Below, piece by piece: positions 1 to 10,144 of a stretch of 64,000 bases of DNA (positions are counted from its first letter, which is position 1; each line of letters begins with the position of its first letter). The stretch covers positions 3,100,001 to 3,164,000 of the forward strand of contig NZ_CP032487.1 in NCBI RefSeq assembly GCF_004124235.1. The letters are read 5' to 3'. The stretch is from Yersinia hibernica (GTDB taxonomy: Bacteria; Pseudomonadota; Gammaproteobacteria; Enterobacterales; Enterobacteriaceae). Below the pieces are notes generated by a model that did no database searches, had not been told where the DNA came from, and saw only the letters and a list, made by a program, of their open reading frames with translations. The position numbers and the translations under genes were made by a program.

Positions 1-525
1 CAGGTTGTCCAGCTGATAGTGAGCGGCAACTAACGCCGCTTCCCAGTTACTGCCCTCAGCCAGTTCACCGTCGCCGGTCAAAACAAATACCCGCCGCTTG
101 CTGTTAGCGCGTTTTGCCGCCAAGGCAATCCCCACCGCAACCGGTAAGCCGTGGCCCAAAGCCCCGGTATTTAATTCAATACCCGGCGTTTTATGTTTGA
201 CCGGGTGGCCCGGCAGATGGGAGTTAGCATGTTGATAAGTCGCCAACCATTCTTCTGGGAAATAGCCCGCTTCCGCCAGGCAGCAGTAATAGCCGCCCAC
301 CGCGTGACCTTTGGACTGCACATAAATATCGCGATCGGGATCAGTGAGCCGGTCTGGCGCGCAATTAAGGATACGGAAATAGAGTGCAGCCAGAATCTCT
401 ACTTGCGAAAGATCAGCGCCGGTATGCCCCCCTGCGGGGCTGTTCGCATTGAGCACGACTATCCGGCGACGGATAGCCCGCGCCTTTTTCACCAGCTCAT
501 CGACTGACAGTGAATACGGATTCAT
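1..525 (-). CDS. Transketolase, N-terminal (TPP-binding) subunit, partial
   Basis: This is the first 175 residues of a split transketolase. The thiamine-diphosphate domain is recognisable from the GHPVKHKTPGIELNTGALGHG stretch (about residues 110-130) and the GDGELAEGSNWE cofactor motif near residue 155. The ATG at 525 opens the frame; the 3' end is cut by the window edge, so the pyrimidine-binding partner subunit should lie further left. It follows the sugar ABC permease on the same strand after a 174-bp gap and is probably the enzyme arm of that operon. Split transketolases beside RbsABC-type transporters are known from D-apiose catabolism (apulose-4-phosphate transketolase), but the substrate cannot be decided here. 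The family call is firm and the pathway is a guess. Confidence 0.85.
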   Translation of the reverse strand, partial: MNPYSLSVDELVKKARAIRRRIVVLNANSPAGGHTGADLSQVEILAALYFRILNCAPDRLTDPDRDIYVQSKGHAVGGYYCCLAEAGYFPEEWLATYQHANSHLPGHPVKHKTPGIELNTGALGHGLPVAVGIALAAKRANSKRRVFVLTGDGELAEGSNWEAALVAAHYQLDNL

Positions 526-667
526 GACATTACCTCTCTTAATTTTCATCCGTCAGTGAATTTTTACTCACTTCGGAATATTTATTCCTGATGAGGCTAA
601 AAAATAGCTTTCATCAAGCCTGTCCGGAAATCTCCCTCCGGCGGAACATCTTTGCCATTCAGTGCCT

Positions 668-688
668 AACAGGCTACATCTGCCTGTT
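668..688 (-). terminator. Intercistronic hairpin between permease and transketolase genes
   Basis: A perfect 7-bp inverted repeat (AACAGGC / GCCTGTT, 7-nt loop) lies just after the permease stop, read on the minus strand. No long T-run follows, so it looks more like an mRNA-stabilising or attenuating hairpin than a full terminator. Confidence 0.4.
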
Positions 689-699
689 TAGACGGTTAT

Positions 700-1818
700 T
701 TATGCTTGCTCACTCTTCTCTATTTGTGGCACCGCCGTCACCTTTTGCGAAACAATCGCGGCCTTATGCTGCATCCGGTTTTGCATCTGGTCGATAATCA
801 CCGCCACAATAATCACGATCCCTTTGATAACCATTTGCCAGAATTCGCTGACCCCCATCATCACCAAACCATCAGCTAGAATGCCGATAACAAATGCCCC
901 AATCAGCGTACCAAGGATGGTACCGCGCCCCCCGGCCAGAGAAGTCCCCCCCAGCACCACGGCCGCAATCGCATTCATCTCAAAACCACTGCCATTGGCT
1001 GGATGGCTGGCCACTAATTGCGCAGAAACGATGATTCCGGCAATGGCGGCACAGAAACCCGAGATGGTGTAGACCCATACTTTGACCTGCCGAACCTTGA
1101 CACCAGACAGCTCGGCGGCACGTTCGTTATCCCCAATGGCGTAAACATGGCGGCCAAACGGTAGGCGGCGGGCAACATAAGCAATGACCAGCGCCAGAAT
1201 GAACATAATCCAAATGGCAATCGGTAAACCCAGTAACGTGCCAGACCCCAATACATCAAAGCCGGTATTGCCCAGTTGTGGATTGCCTTGTAAACCGGGG
1301 AAGGTTTCACCACCGGAAATCAGCATTGCCGCGCCGCGCACCACATACATGGTGCCGAGGGTGCAAATAAATGGGGCGACGTTATAGCGGGTAATTATCC
1401 AACCATTTACCGCGCCAATCAGTGCGCCGATAACCAACACCACCGGAACGACCACCCAAACACTGGGGAAGATGGCAATACCAAACATTGGTAAAACAAT
1501 ACCTTGGGTGATCATCCAGCCCGCAATCATGCCGCATAACCCCAAAGTCGCCCCGATAGAGAGGTCAATACCCGCGGTGATAATGACAAATGTGATGCCC
1601 AGAGCGAGAAAGGCATTGATAGCAATATGCTTCACCATAATGATCAAGCTGCCGGTCGCCAGAAACCCCGGCACCATCACCGAAAAGAAACCCAGGATCA
1701 GGAACAGGGCAATAAAGGTGCGCATCTTTAGTAGAAGCAGCAGCATATTCTCCCGTGACCACGACGATCCACCGGGCTGGTGACTCGCCAACGCAGTGCC
1801 AGTTGTTGCTTTCATCAT
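700..1818 (-). CDS. Sugar ABC transporter permease (RbsC type)
   Basis: This 372-aa inner-membrane permease of the ribose/xylose-type importer family (BPD_transp_2) shows about nine to ten hydrophobic segments. Family landmarks include ITAGIDLSIGATLG near residue 100 and VLGGTSLAGGRGTILGT near residue 290. It forms the channel for the ATPase and binding protein encoded upstream. The ATG at 1818 overlaps the ATPase stop by 4 nt (ATGA), which implies translational coupling; a second ATG at 1815 is an alternative start. A single permease gene suggests a homodimeric channel, unlike the two-permease system at 15012-17060. The sugar is not determined. Confidence 0.9.
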   Translation of the reverse strand: MMKATTGTALASHQPGGSSWSRENMLLLLLKMRTFIALFLILGFFSVMVPGFLATGSLIIMVKHIAINAFLALGITFVIITAGIDLSIGATLGLCGMIAGWMITQGIVLPMFGIAIFPSVWVVVPVVLVIGALIGAVNGWIITRYNVAPFICTLGTMYVVRGAAMLISGGETFPGLQGNPQLGNTGFDVLGSGTLLGLPIAIWIMFILALVIAYVARRLPFGRHVYAIGDNERAAELSGVKVRQVKVWVYTISGFCAAIAGIIVSAQLVASHPANGSGFEMNAIAAVVLGGTSLAGGRGTILGTLIGAFVIGILADGLVMMGVSEFWQMVIKGIVIIVAVIIDQMQNRMQHKAAIVSQKVTAVPQIEKSEQA

Positions 1819-3338
1819 TCAAACCCTTGTGCGCTTGCCGTAACCAATGCCGACTCACTGGCCGACTGACGAGCAACATTCGCCGTCAGTTTGCCGTTCG
1901 ACATCACCAGAATGCGGTCTGATACCGCCATGATTTCTTTCAGATCTGAGGTGGAAAACAGAATCCCAATTCCCTGCTCAGAGAGTTTCACCATCATTTC
2001 AAATACATCCGCTTTCGCGCCGACATCAATACCTCGAGTCGGCTCATCCAGCAGTAGAATGTTCGGGCTGGTCAGTAATGAGCGGCCAATGACGACTTTT
2101 TGCTGATTGCCCCCACTGAGCGCCTGAATTTCCACTTCCGGTGATGAAACTTTGATAGACAAATCGTCAATCACCGCTGCCACCACCTGTGACTCACTCT
2201 CTTGCCAAATGGCAAACCGGTGTTTCAGCCGCCGCCATAAGCTGGAAATGGTCAGGTTATTGGCAACAGATGACACCGGGAAAATGCCGGTTTTTTTGCG
2301 ATCTTCCGGCACTAAACTCATGCCCAGACGAATGCGCTCTGCAGTTGAGGTTTTGGCATTAATCGCGGTGCCATTGAGCCGAATAGCCCCGAGATAGCTC
2401 TGTTGAGTGCCTAATAGGCATTCAAACAATTCGGTGCGCCCGGCCCCCATCAACCCATAAATCCCGACAATTTCACCCGCACGAACCGCCAGCGAAACCT
2501 GATTCACCACGGTGTTACCGGATTCATTGATTAAAGTGATGTTATCCACTTCCATCATGGGCGCGCCGAAAGTCCGGCCCGGATGCAGGAAACTGGAAAC
2601 CGGATCACTGCCTAGCATTTCGCGAACAATCCACGGCACATCAATGTCTTTGACGGCAGCTTCGGCCTGGAAGCGGCCATCACGTAGAATGGTGATGTAG
2701 TCACCAATCGCCATCAACTCTTCCAGCCGGTGTGAAATGTAGATGATAGAAACACCCTGCCGGGTCAGTTCACGAATCACCCGGAACAGAATATCGACTT
2801 CCGTTTTACTCAGCGCGGAGGTCGGTTCATCCAGAATCAAAATGTCTGCCTGCTCCGCCAGTGCCTTGGCAATTTCAATCAATTGCTGCTGGCCGACTTT
2901 AAGGTTGGCTACCATTTCTTTCGCTGAAATCACTTGATCAAGACGCACCATTAATTGCTCCGCAATCAATTCCTGCGCCGCCTGATTAATCGGTTTCAAG
3001 CCTTGCTGAATCTCGCGTCCCAGAAAAATATTTTCCGCGACATTGAGATTTTCTGACAAATTCAATTCCTGATGCACCATACCGATACCGAGTGCTGCCG
3101 CCTCACGAGTATTGGCAATTGTCACTGGCTGCTCATTTAAGTAGATTTGTCCGGATGTGGGTTGCTGCACACCCGCCAGAATCTTCATCAATGTTGACTT
3201 CCCTGCGCCATTCTCGCCAATAATCACATTCACTTTGCCGCGATAAACATGGTAACTGACGGCATCTAGTGCCAATGTGCCAGGAAAACGCATCGAAATG
3301 TCCTCAGCACGCATGACGATGTCAGGTCGGTGGTCCAT
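1815..3338 (-). CDS. Sugar ABC transporter ATP-binding protein (RbsA type, two NBDs)
   Basis: This 507-aa protein has tandem nucleotide-binding domains. NBD1 has Walker A GENGAGKST (about 41-49), a degenerate signature (LKVGQQQLIEIAKAL) and Walker B ILILDEPTSAL. NBD2 has a loose P-loop (GLMGAGRTEL), the signature LSGGNQQKVVIG and Walker B LLLDEPTRGID. That pattern is typical of RbsA/XylG/MglA ATPases that energise pentose or hexose import. The start at 3338 shares one base with the preceding stop (TAATG), and the stop overlaps the permease start by 4 nt, so the genes are tightly coupled. Confidence 0.92.
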   Translation of the reverse strand: MDHRPDIVMRAEDISMRFPGTLALDAVSYHVYRGKVNVIIGENGAGKSTLMKILAGVQQPTSGQIYLNEQPVTIANTREAAALGIGMVHQELNLSENLNVAENIFLGREIQQGLKPINQAAQELIAEQLMVRLDQVISAKEMVANLKVGQQQLIEIAKALAEQADILILDEPTSALSKTEVDILFRVIRELTRQGVSIIYISHRLEELMAIGDYITILRDGRFQAEAAVKDIDVPWIVREMLGSDPVSSFLHPGRTFGAPMMEVDNITLINESGNTVVNQVSLAVRAGEIVGIYGLMGAGRTELFECLLGTQQSYLGAIRLNGTAINAKTSTAERIRLGMSLVPEDRKKTGIFPVSSVANNLTISSLWRRLKHRFAIWQESESQVVAAVIDDLSIKVSSPEVEIQALSGGNQQKVVIGRSLLTSPNILLLDEPTRGIDVGAKADVFEMMVKLSEQGIGILFSTSDLKEIMAVSDRILVMSNGKLTANVARQSASESALVTASAQGFE

Positions 3339-3955
3339 TAGTGGCTCTCCTTATTCAAACTGAGTGGCACGGCCTGACTTAGGCTGGTGGGGGTAAGTGT
3401 CAGCGCCGCCAAGACGTCCACTTGCTGCCCAACCCAACTGGCATCGGGTTTTGCCACATCCTGCAAAGCACGTTTACTTAATGCCTTGGCAAGCTGGGCG
3501 TACTGCACTTGATTCTTAAAATCTTCGAAGCGAATAAAGCTTGATGCATCACGAATAGCATTGCCTTTGACGATGGGCCCCAATTGCAGTATTTGTTCAT
3601 CACCGTCAACGGCGATAGTTATCGCCCCTTCCCGCCCTTCTGTTTCTACCGCCACCACTTTGCCGCTAAAACGCACAAAACGGCTTTGGCTATTTTTCCC
3701 TGTTGCTGGCTGACTTTGCTGCTGTTTCACCTGTTGCCAACTGGCTGCATTGCTGTTGGCAAACGGCATAACTTTACTCACCCAAATGGTGGCGGCGACT
3801 TTGTCCGGTGGTTGGTTGTAGTCACTGACGACTGCATTCGGGTCAACCGGCAGAATCGGCTTGCCGTTTTCATCTAAATCCACCACGGTGCAAGCCACCA
3901 GCACGGCGCTGATAACCAACAAACCGCCTGCTTTCGATAAGCCACTGAACCACAT
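3338..3955 (-). CDS. DUF2291-family lipoprotein of a sugar ABC operon
   Basis: This 205-aa protein has a lipoprotein signal peptide: a hydrophobic stretch at residues 8-21 ends in a VLVAC lipobox with the modified Cys at about 22. The rest is soluble and periplasmic (TVVDLDENGKPILPVD, then a beta-rich part with RFSGKVVAVETEGREG). I recognise it as DUF2291, a family usually encoded between the binding protein and ATPase of RbsABC-type systems. Its biochemical role is not established; an accessory role in substrate capture at the membrane is inferred only from position. It lies between the binding-protein and ATPase genes, touching the latter through a TAATG junction. Confidence 0.75.
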   Translation of the reverse strand: MWFSGLSKAGGLLVISAVLVACTVVDLDENGKPILPVDPNAVVSDYNQPPDKVAATIWVSKVMPFANSNAASWQQVKQQQSQPATGKNSQSRFVRFSGKVVAVETEGREGAITIAVDGDEQILQLGPIVKGNAIRDASSFIRFEDFKNQVQYAQLAKALSKRALQDVAKPDASWVGQQVDVLAALTLTPTSLSQAVPLSLNKESH

Positions 3956-3970
3956 ACTGCCTCCTGTCAG

Positions 3971-3990
3971 GAGGGGCAGATGCGCCCCTC
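3971..3990 (-). terminator. Intercistronic hairpin after the binding-protein gene
   Basis: A perfect 6-bp GC-rich inverted repeat (GAGGGG / CCCCTC) sits between the binding-protein stop and the DUF2291 gene. Hairpins here are common after binding-protein genes and usually protect the upstream mRNA or cause partial termination. No T-run is seen. Confidence 0.5.
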
Positions 3991-4020
3991 ATTGCCTTTT
4001 AAACACACGTCCTAAAGGCG

Positions 4021-5070
<1,050 letters not shown>

Positions 5071-5185
5071 TCACAAATTAGTCGATTGAGTGTCAGGAAG
5101 TGCTAACTGCATTCAGTAAGCGGAATTGAAGAGGTGTTGAAGGGGAAAGGCCCATCAGGTGATGGGCTTGAGGAAAAAATATCAC

Positions 5186-5806
5186 TCAGCGGTACAACTC
5201 AACTGCCGCCGGTGTCACTTGCAATTCATGCTGCCAATGAGTCAAGGTTAAGGTGGCCAGTTGGGCCAGCCCTTGATAAAACGGGTGCCCGGCATCAGAT
5301 TGCAGTAATGCCAGATAGCGGTAAGCCCAAGGCAGTAAATGTTGCGCCAGCAAATCAGGTAACTTTTCGGGTTGATTCTCCGCCAGCCAGGCGGCCATCA
5401 TCAGCATTAAACCGAATTGATCCTCCGGCTCCTCCTGCGCTAATGTCACATCCACTTGTTGCTCGGCCATCCATTGGCGCAGTTTTAGTGTGGAGTCACC
5501 AAACAGCACGTTTTCTTTATCCAGATAGACGGATCCCCATGGCGGTGCGGGCAAGGCATATGGGCCAATAAACAGCCGCTGCCAAGCTTCTTCCCGTGTT
5601 TCCTCACTGGCCGATTGCGCCAGTAAAGCGGCAATCGCCAACAATTGAGTTTCACTGCCATACGGCCATTGTGTCACCCAATCGCCACTGCTCAATTGCG
5701 CCACAATATCACGGCATGCCGGGCTGTCTGGTTCACAATAAAACAGCGCACCTAGCACTCGGCCAGTGAGCGCAATGTGTTGATAGGTAATATTGTTTTC
5801 AGCCAT
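5186..5806 (-). CDS. dmsD: TorD/DmsD-family twin-arginine chaperone
   Basis: This 206-aa all-helical cytoplasmic chaperone binds the Tat signal peptide of DmsA and holds export until the molybdenum cofactor is inserted. It resembles E. coli DmsD through its whole length: ARVLGALFY-like start, WQRLFIGPYALPAPPWGSVYLD, LFGDSTLKLRQWM, the conserved EPEDQFGLMLMMAAWLAE core and a C-terminal HPFYQGLAQLATLTL. It is the last gene of the dms cluster, 92 bp after dmsC on the same strand, which supports the assignment. The length matches the family (about 200 aa). Confidence 0.9.
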   Translation of the reverse strand: MAENNITYQHIALTGRVLGALFYCEPDSPACRDIVAQLSSGDWVTQWPYGSETQLLAIAALLAQSASEETREEAWQRLFIGPYALPAPPWGSVYLDKENVLFGDSTLKLRQWMAEQQVDVTLAQEEPEDQFGLMLMMAAWLAENQPEKLPDLLAQHLLPWAYRYLALLQSDAGHPFYQGLAQLATLTLTHWQHELQVTPAAVELYR

Positions 5807-5898
5807 TAAATATTGTCCTGAATGATATTGGGATCAGATTAAACCAGCGACTGCACCAACCCGGAATGGCAAAGCGCAGTCGCCGTTTTAGTGAACAA

Positions 5899-6759
5899 CT
5901 ACCCGCCGACGGCCATACCGACCGTCATATGCAGCCCATAAAACACGCCGCGGCCAATTAATTCACCGACAATAATCAATAGCATGGCAAAAATCATCCC
6001 GAGTGTCATTGGCATGCGGCCACGGATGAGCGGGCAAATCCAGCATCCCAACCCCAGCACCAACAGCACTAAGCGCCAGACCATTAACATGCCGTAGTTA
6101 GGGATGAGTTCGGATGCTTGCTGAACCGAGCTATAAATCATCGACAAACTCGCCGCCTGCATTATGACACTGGCGATACTGATAATCAGCGCCAATACAC
6201 TGATCATCGGCAGTTGCAGCATTGCTCGCCCATTAATATCAGCCAGTTGCAGGAGCAAGTAACCCAACATCGGCCCGCCGATAAACACCGTCAAGACAAA
6301 GCCCAACGGCGTGTAGAGATTATCCCAAGTCGGCACCGTATCAATGGAGTAAACCCGACACATGGCGTAGACAAATACCACACCCAGCACCATGGCGACC
6401 ACCAACCAGATTTTACCCAGCATGGCGGGCATCTTACCCAAAACCGCCAGCAGCCAGTAAAAACCGGCCACTGCAAAGAACAGTGAACCGGCCGCTATCT
6501 CATTGCTCAGTGCCGATTCCCCCACCCGGTTTAATGAGTTGAATGCCCGCAGCGGCGAGCCTAAATGCAGTGTTGAGGCGATAAAGGCCAGCGCCATCAA
6601 CACCCACAAGATAAACATGCTGCGGTGAACCCGCTGTTGCTGTCCGCGACTCAAATCACCCAATAGCAGTGCCAACCCCAGGACAATAAAGCCCCCGACC
6701 ACGCACTGCCCCAGCACCGTAAAGACCATTAATGGCCATTCATGCCATCCCATGCCCAT
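5899..6759 (-). CDS. dmsC: Dimethyl sulfoxide reductase membrane anchor subunit
   Basis: This 286-aa inner-membrane protein with eight predicted helices anchors DmsAB and oxidises menaquinol. It starts MGMGWHEWPLMVFTVLGQCV, closely like E. coli DmsC, and the HLGSPLRAFNSLNRVGESALS stretch near residue 65 is typical of the family. The frame extends further upstream, but the ATG at 6759 is preceded by GGAGGT inside the end of dmsB and gives the family's normal length. It lies one base beyond the dmsB stop, so translation is probably coupled. Confidence 0.95.
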   Translation of the reverse strand: MGMGWHEWPLMVFTVLGQCVVGGFIVLGLALLLGDLSRGQQQRVHRSMFILWVLMALAFIASTLHLGSPLRAFNSLNRVGESALSNEIAAGSLFFAVAGFYWLLAVLGKMPAMLGKIWLVVAMVLGVVFVYAMCRVYSIDTVPTWDNLYTPLGFVLTVFIGGPMLGYLLLQLADINGRAMLQLPMISVLALIISIASVIMQAASLSMIYSSVQQASELIPNYGMLMVWRLVLLVLGLGCWICPLIRGRMPMTLGMIFAMLLIIVGELIGRGVFYGLHMTVGMAVGG

Positions 6760-6760
6760 G

Positions 6761-7378
6761 TTATACCTCCTTCGGATTTGCCAGGTGACCGGTGGTATCT
6801 CTGACCGGGCGGCTGTTAGCATTTGGTTTCACGACGATATTCGGCAACGTGAAGTGAGCAGCGGGCAGTGGTGCAACTTCAGCCAATTCCCCGTATTTCT
6901 CGCGCAGTTCATCGATAGGGGCCATATCCAATGCCCGCAGTGGACAGGAATCGACACAAATCGGTTTTTTGCCCGCGGCCACTCTTTCGTAGCAGCCATC
7001 ACATTTGGTCATGTGCCCCTTGGCTTCGTCATATTGCGGCGCGCCGTACGGGCAAGCCATATGGCAATAGCGGCAACCAATACAAATATCCTCATTGACC
7101 ACCACAAAACCGTCATCGCGCTTATGCATCGCACCACTCGGACACACCTTAGTACAGGCGGGGTCACTACAGTGGTTACAGGCGATAGAGAGATAGTAAG
7201 CAAACACATTCTGGTGCCATGCACCATTGTCCTGCTGCCAATCCCCCCCGGCATATTCATAAATGCGCCGGAAGCTCACATCGGTTGATAAGTTTTTGAA
7301 ATCCTTGCAAGCCAGCTCGCAAGTTTTACACCCCGTGCACCGGCTGGAGTCGATGTAAAAACCATATTGCGTCATCAT
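6761..7378 (-). CDS. dmsB: Dimethyl sulfoxide reductase iron-sulfur subunit
   Basis: This 205-aa ferredoxin-like electron-transfer subunit carries electrons from DmsC to DmsA. Four cysteine clusters for [4Fe-4S] centres are visible: CTGCKTCELAC near residue 16, CNHCSDPACTKVC near 66, CIGCRYCHMAC near 97, and CDGC with a late CVDSCP near 124-145. No export signal is present, consistent with the family, in which DmsB is exported with DmsA. It lies 8 bp downstream of dmsA and just before dmsC. Confidence 0.95.
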   Translation of the reverse strand: MMTQYGFYIDSSRCTGCKTCELACKDFKNLSTDVSFRRIYEYAGGDWQQDNGAWHQNVFAYYLSIACNHCSDPACTKVCPSGAMHKRDDGFVVVNEDICIGCRYCHMACPYGAPQYDEAKGHMTKCDGCYERVAAGKKPICVDSCPLRALDMAPIDELREKYGELAEVAPLPAAHFTLPNIVVKPNANSRPVRDTTGHLANPKEV

Positions 7379-7386
7379 TTAGCTCC

Positions 7387-9831
7387 CTATGCCTTGGTTA
7401 CTTGAACGAGATTGGTATGGGATGGATTCCCTTTCGCCAATGGAGAGGGGCGCTGCGTGGTCAACACATTAATACTGCCCGCCCGGTCGATACGTTTCTC
7501 ATCTGGGCTGTACCAAGCCCCTTCCCCCAGCGCCACCACTCCGGGCATCATGCGCGGAGTCACTTTGGCATTAATCTGAACTTCACCACGGCCATTAAAT
7601 ATCCGCACCATATCGCCATTGCTGATATTGCGCGCGCTGGCATCTATCGGGTTAATCCACATCTCCTGACGACAAGATGCTTTGAGCACATCGACATTGC
7701 CATAAGTCGAGTGGGTTCTGGCTTTGTAATGGAAGCCGGTGAGTTGCAGCGGATATGTCTGGTTAAGCGGGTCATCAAAACTCTCGAAACCCGCGGCATA
7801 GACGGGCAAGGGGTCAATAACATCATCTGGCGGCAATTCCCACGTAGCGGCGATCTGCGCCAGTTCAGCAGAGTAAATCTCGATTTTGCCCGACGGCGTG
7901 CTAAGTGGATTGGCCTCGGGATCAGCGCGGAACGCTTTATAGGCAACATGGTGGCCTTCAGGATCGCGTTTTTTGAAGATACCTTGCTCGCGGAACTCCT
8001 CAAATGACGGCAGCTCTGGAATGGCTTGCTGTGATTGCTGGTACAGGTAGCGCAGCCACTCTTCCTGAGTGCGGCCTTCGGTGAACTGCTGCTCGACCCC
8101 CATGCGCTTTGCCAATTCGGTGGTCATTTCATAGATGTTTTTGCATTCAAAACGCGGCTTGATGACCTGATCGGCAAAAATCACATACGCCATGTTGCCA
8201 CTGGATGCATCCAGGCAGAAATCCATTTGCTCCGAGGCCGTACAGTCCGGCAGGATGATGTCGGCATACTTGGCTGATGAGGTCATATGGTTATCAATGA
8301 CCACAATCATTTCGCATTTCTTATCATCTTGCAGAATTTCATGAGTGCGATTGATTTCCGCATGCTGATTAATCAAGCAGTTACTGGCGTAGTTCCAGAT
8401 AAACTTGATGGGCACATCCAGCTTATCTTTGCCGCGAACACCATCGCGGGTGGCGGTCATTTCCGGGCCGCGCTCAATGGCATCAGTCCACAAGAACATC
8501 GAAATACTGGTTTTAACTGGGTTTTCCAAGGTTGGCATGCGGACAAACGGCAGGCCATAGGAACCTTCGCGAGCACCTGAGTTGCCGCCATTAATGCCAA
8601 CATTGCCAGTCAGGATTGCCAGCATCGCAATAGCACGGCTGGTATTCTCGCCGTTCGAATGGCGCTGTGGCCCCCAGCCTTGAGCAATGTAAGCCGGTTT
8701 AACCGAACCTATTTCGCGCCCCAGCTTGATGATTTTTGCCGCCGGAATACCAGTAATAGCAGCCGCCCACTGTGGCGTTTTGGCGGTTTTATCTGCCCCC
8801 TGGCCTAAAATATAGGCTTTGTAGTGACCATTTTTTGGCGCGCCTGCTGGCAGGGTTTTTTCGTCATAACCAATGCAATATTTATCGAGGAATGGCTTAT
8901 CCACCAGATTCTCGGTGATCATCACATAAGCCAATGCCGAGGCTAGCGCAGCATCAGTACCCGGGCGCAGCGGGATCCATTCATCCTCCCGGCCTGCGGC
9001 GGTGTCTGTATAGCGAGGGTCAATCACAATCATCTTAGCATTGGATTTCTCCCGCGCCTGCTCCAGATAATAAGTGACGCCACCGCCGCTCATCCGGGTT
9101 TCGCCGGGGTTATTGCCAAACAACACCACCAGTTTGCTGTTTTCAATATCTGACGGGCTATTGCCATCAGCCCAGCCGCCATAGGTGTAATTCAAGCCCG
9201 CGGCAATTTGTGCGGTGCTGTAATCACCATAATGATTGAGGTAACCACCACAGCAATTCATCAACCGCGCCAATAAGGTGGAACCCGGCGGCCAGGAGCG
9301 GGTCATGGTGCCGCCCAAAGTGCCTGTGCCGTAATTCAAATAGATGGCTTCGTTACCATATTCCTTGATGATGTGTTGCATGCTGGCGGCAATGGTATCA
9401 AAAGCCTCTTCCCATGAGATGCGCTTGAACTTGCCCTCACCACGAGCACCAACGCGTTTCATCGGGTATTTCAATCGGTCGGGGTTATACACCCGGCGGC
9501 GCATGGAGCGGCCGCGTAAACAAGCACGCACCTGATGCAAACCATCAAAATGGTCGTCACCGGTATTGTCAGTCTCGACATATTTAATTTCGCCATCAAC
9601 CACATGCATGCGTAATGGGCAGCGGCTACCGCAGTTAACGGTACAAGCACTCCAGATGACTTTGCCGTCGTTGGCGGGGTTTATAGCAGATTGAACCGCT
9701 CGCGCGGTACGGGAAAACGGCAGCGAGAGCGCCCCAGTTGCCACGGCCAGGCCGCCGATCAGTGTGGTTTGAACGAGTTTTCGGCGTGTGACTTCAGCCG
9801 TTAACAGTCGGGATTCGTTGGTCTCTTTCAT
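7387..9831 (-). CDS. dmsA: Dimethyl sulfoxide reductase catalytic subunit (Mo-bis-MGD, Tat-exported)
   Basis: This 814-aa molybdopterin oxidoreductase is the same length as E. coli DmsA and nearly collinear with it. The N-terminus holds a twin-arginine signal (TRRKLVQTTLIGG, residues 15-27) with processing near ARA-V. CTVNCGSRCPLRMH follows, the Fe-S/pterin-proximal motif. The molybdenum region GTMTRSWPPGSTL and the C-terminal pterin-binding stretch LTTQRPSPLAKGNPSHTN are intact. The enzyme reduces DMSO and related S- and N-oxides in anaerobic respiration. An upstream in-frame ATG exists at 9852, but the ATG at 9831 gives the family length. An FNR-like box lies about 200 bp upstream. Confidence 0.97.
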   Translation of the reverse strand: MKETNESRLLTAEVTRRKLVQTTLIGGLAVATGALSLPFSRTARAVQSAINPANDGKVIWSACTVNCGSRCPLRMHVVDGEIKYVETDNTGDDHFDGLHQVRACLRGRSMRRRVYNPDRLKYPMKRVGARGEGKFKRISWEEAFDTIAASMQHIIKEYGNEAIYLNYGTGTLGGTMTRSWPPGSTLLARLMNCCGGYLNHYGDYSTAQIAAGLNYTYGGWADGNSPSDIENSKLVVLFGNNPGETRMSGGGVTYYLEQAREKSNAKMIVIDPRYTDTAAGREDEWIPLRPGTDAALASALAYVMITENLVDKPFLDKYCIGYDEKTLPAGAPKNGHYKAYILGQGADKTAKTPQWAAAITGIPAAKIIKLGREIGSVKPAYIAQGWGPQRHSNGENTSRAIAMLAILTGNVGINGGNSGAREGSYGLPFVRMPTLENPVKTSISMFLWTDAIERGPEMTATRDGVRGKDKLDVPIKFIWNYASNCLINQHAEINRTHEILQDDKKCEMIVVIDNHMTSSAKYADIILPDCTASEQMDFCLDASSGNMAYVIFADQVIKPRFECKNIYEMTTELAKRMGVEQQFTEGRTQEEWLRYLYQQSQQAIPELPSFEEFREQGIFKKRDPEGHHVAYKAFRADPEANPLSTPSGKIEIYSAELAQIAATWELPPDDVIDPLPVYAAGFESFDDPLNQTYPLQLTGFHYKARTHSTYGNVDVLKASCRQEMWINPIDASARNISNGDMVRIFNGRGEVQINAKVTPRMMPGVVALGEGAWYSPDEKRIDRAGSINVLTTQRPSPLAKGNPSHTNLVQVTKA

Positions 9832-10029
9832 AAGATTCCCACTTGGTTGCATTCCAGAAAATGGAGAACATCACATTGGATGACATCCGATTAATTCAAA
9901 AAAATGAGTAATTCAGCGGGAAGGGGAAGTTGAGGTGGGCGCGAGGCCCAATAACAGCAGTTGTTATAGTTAGGATAATAAATATACCGTCCCGCCCAGT
10001 AACCCTACCTCTTTTGGTCAAAACGAGAG

Positions 10030-10043
10030 TTGTTTGGTATCAA
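10030..10043 (-). promoter_or_regulatory. FNR-like box upstream of dmsA
   Basis: Read on the minus strand the site is TTGATACCAAACAA, one substitution from the palindromic FNR consensus TTGAT-N4-ATCAA and nearly the same as the box I recall for E. coli dmsA. It lies in the 313-bp gap (9832-10144) between the 4-epimerase stop and dmsA. I could not pick a convincing -10 at the expected position. Confidence 0.6.
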
Positions 10044-10144
10044 TAAAGTCATAGGATTAAAATCGCCCCATGACTTTATGGTGGATTTGTGACAAGTAAC
10101 CACTTTGTTTAGCAGGCTATCCATCATCTGCGCATCAAGAAATG

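Noticed and set aside
6118..6486. Long opposite-strand frames inside dmsC and similar shadows elsewhere
   Set aside because: They lie antisense to clearly homologous genes, have low-complexity composition typical of reverse-frame translation, and have no ribosome-binding sites.
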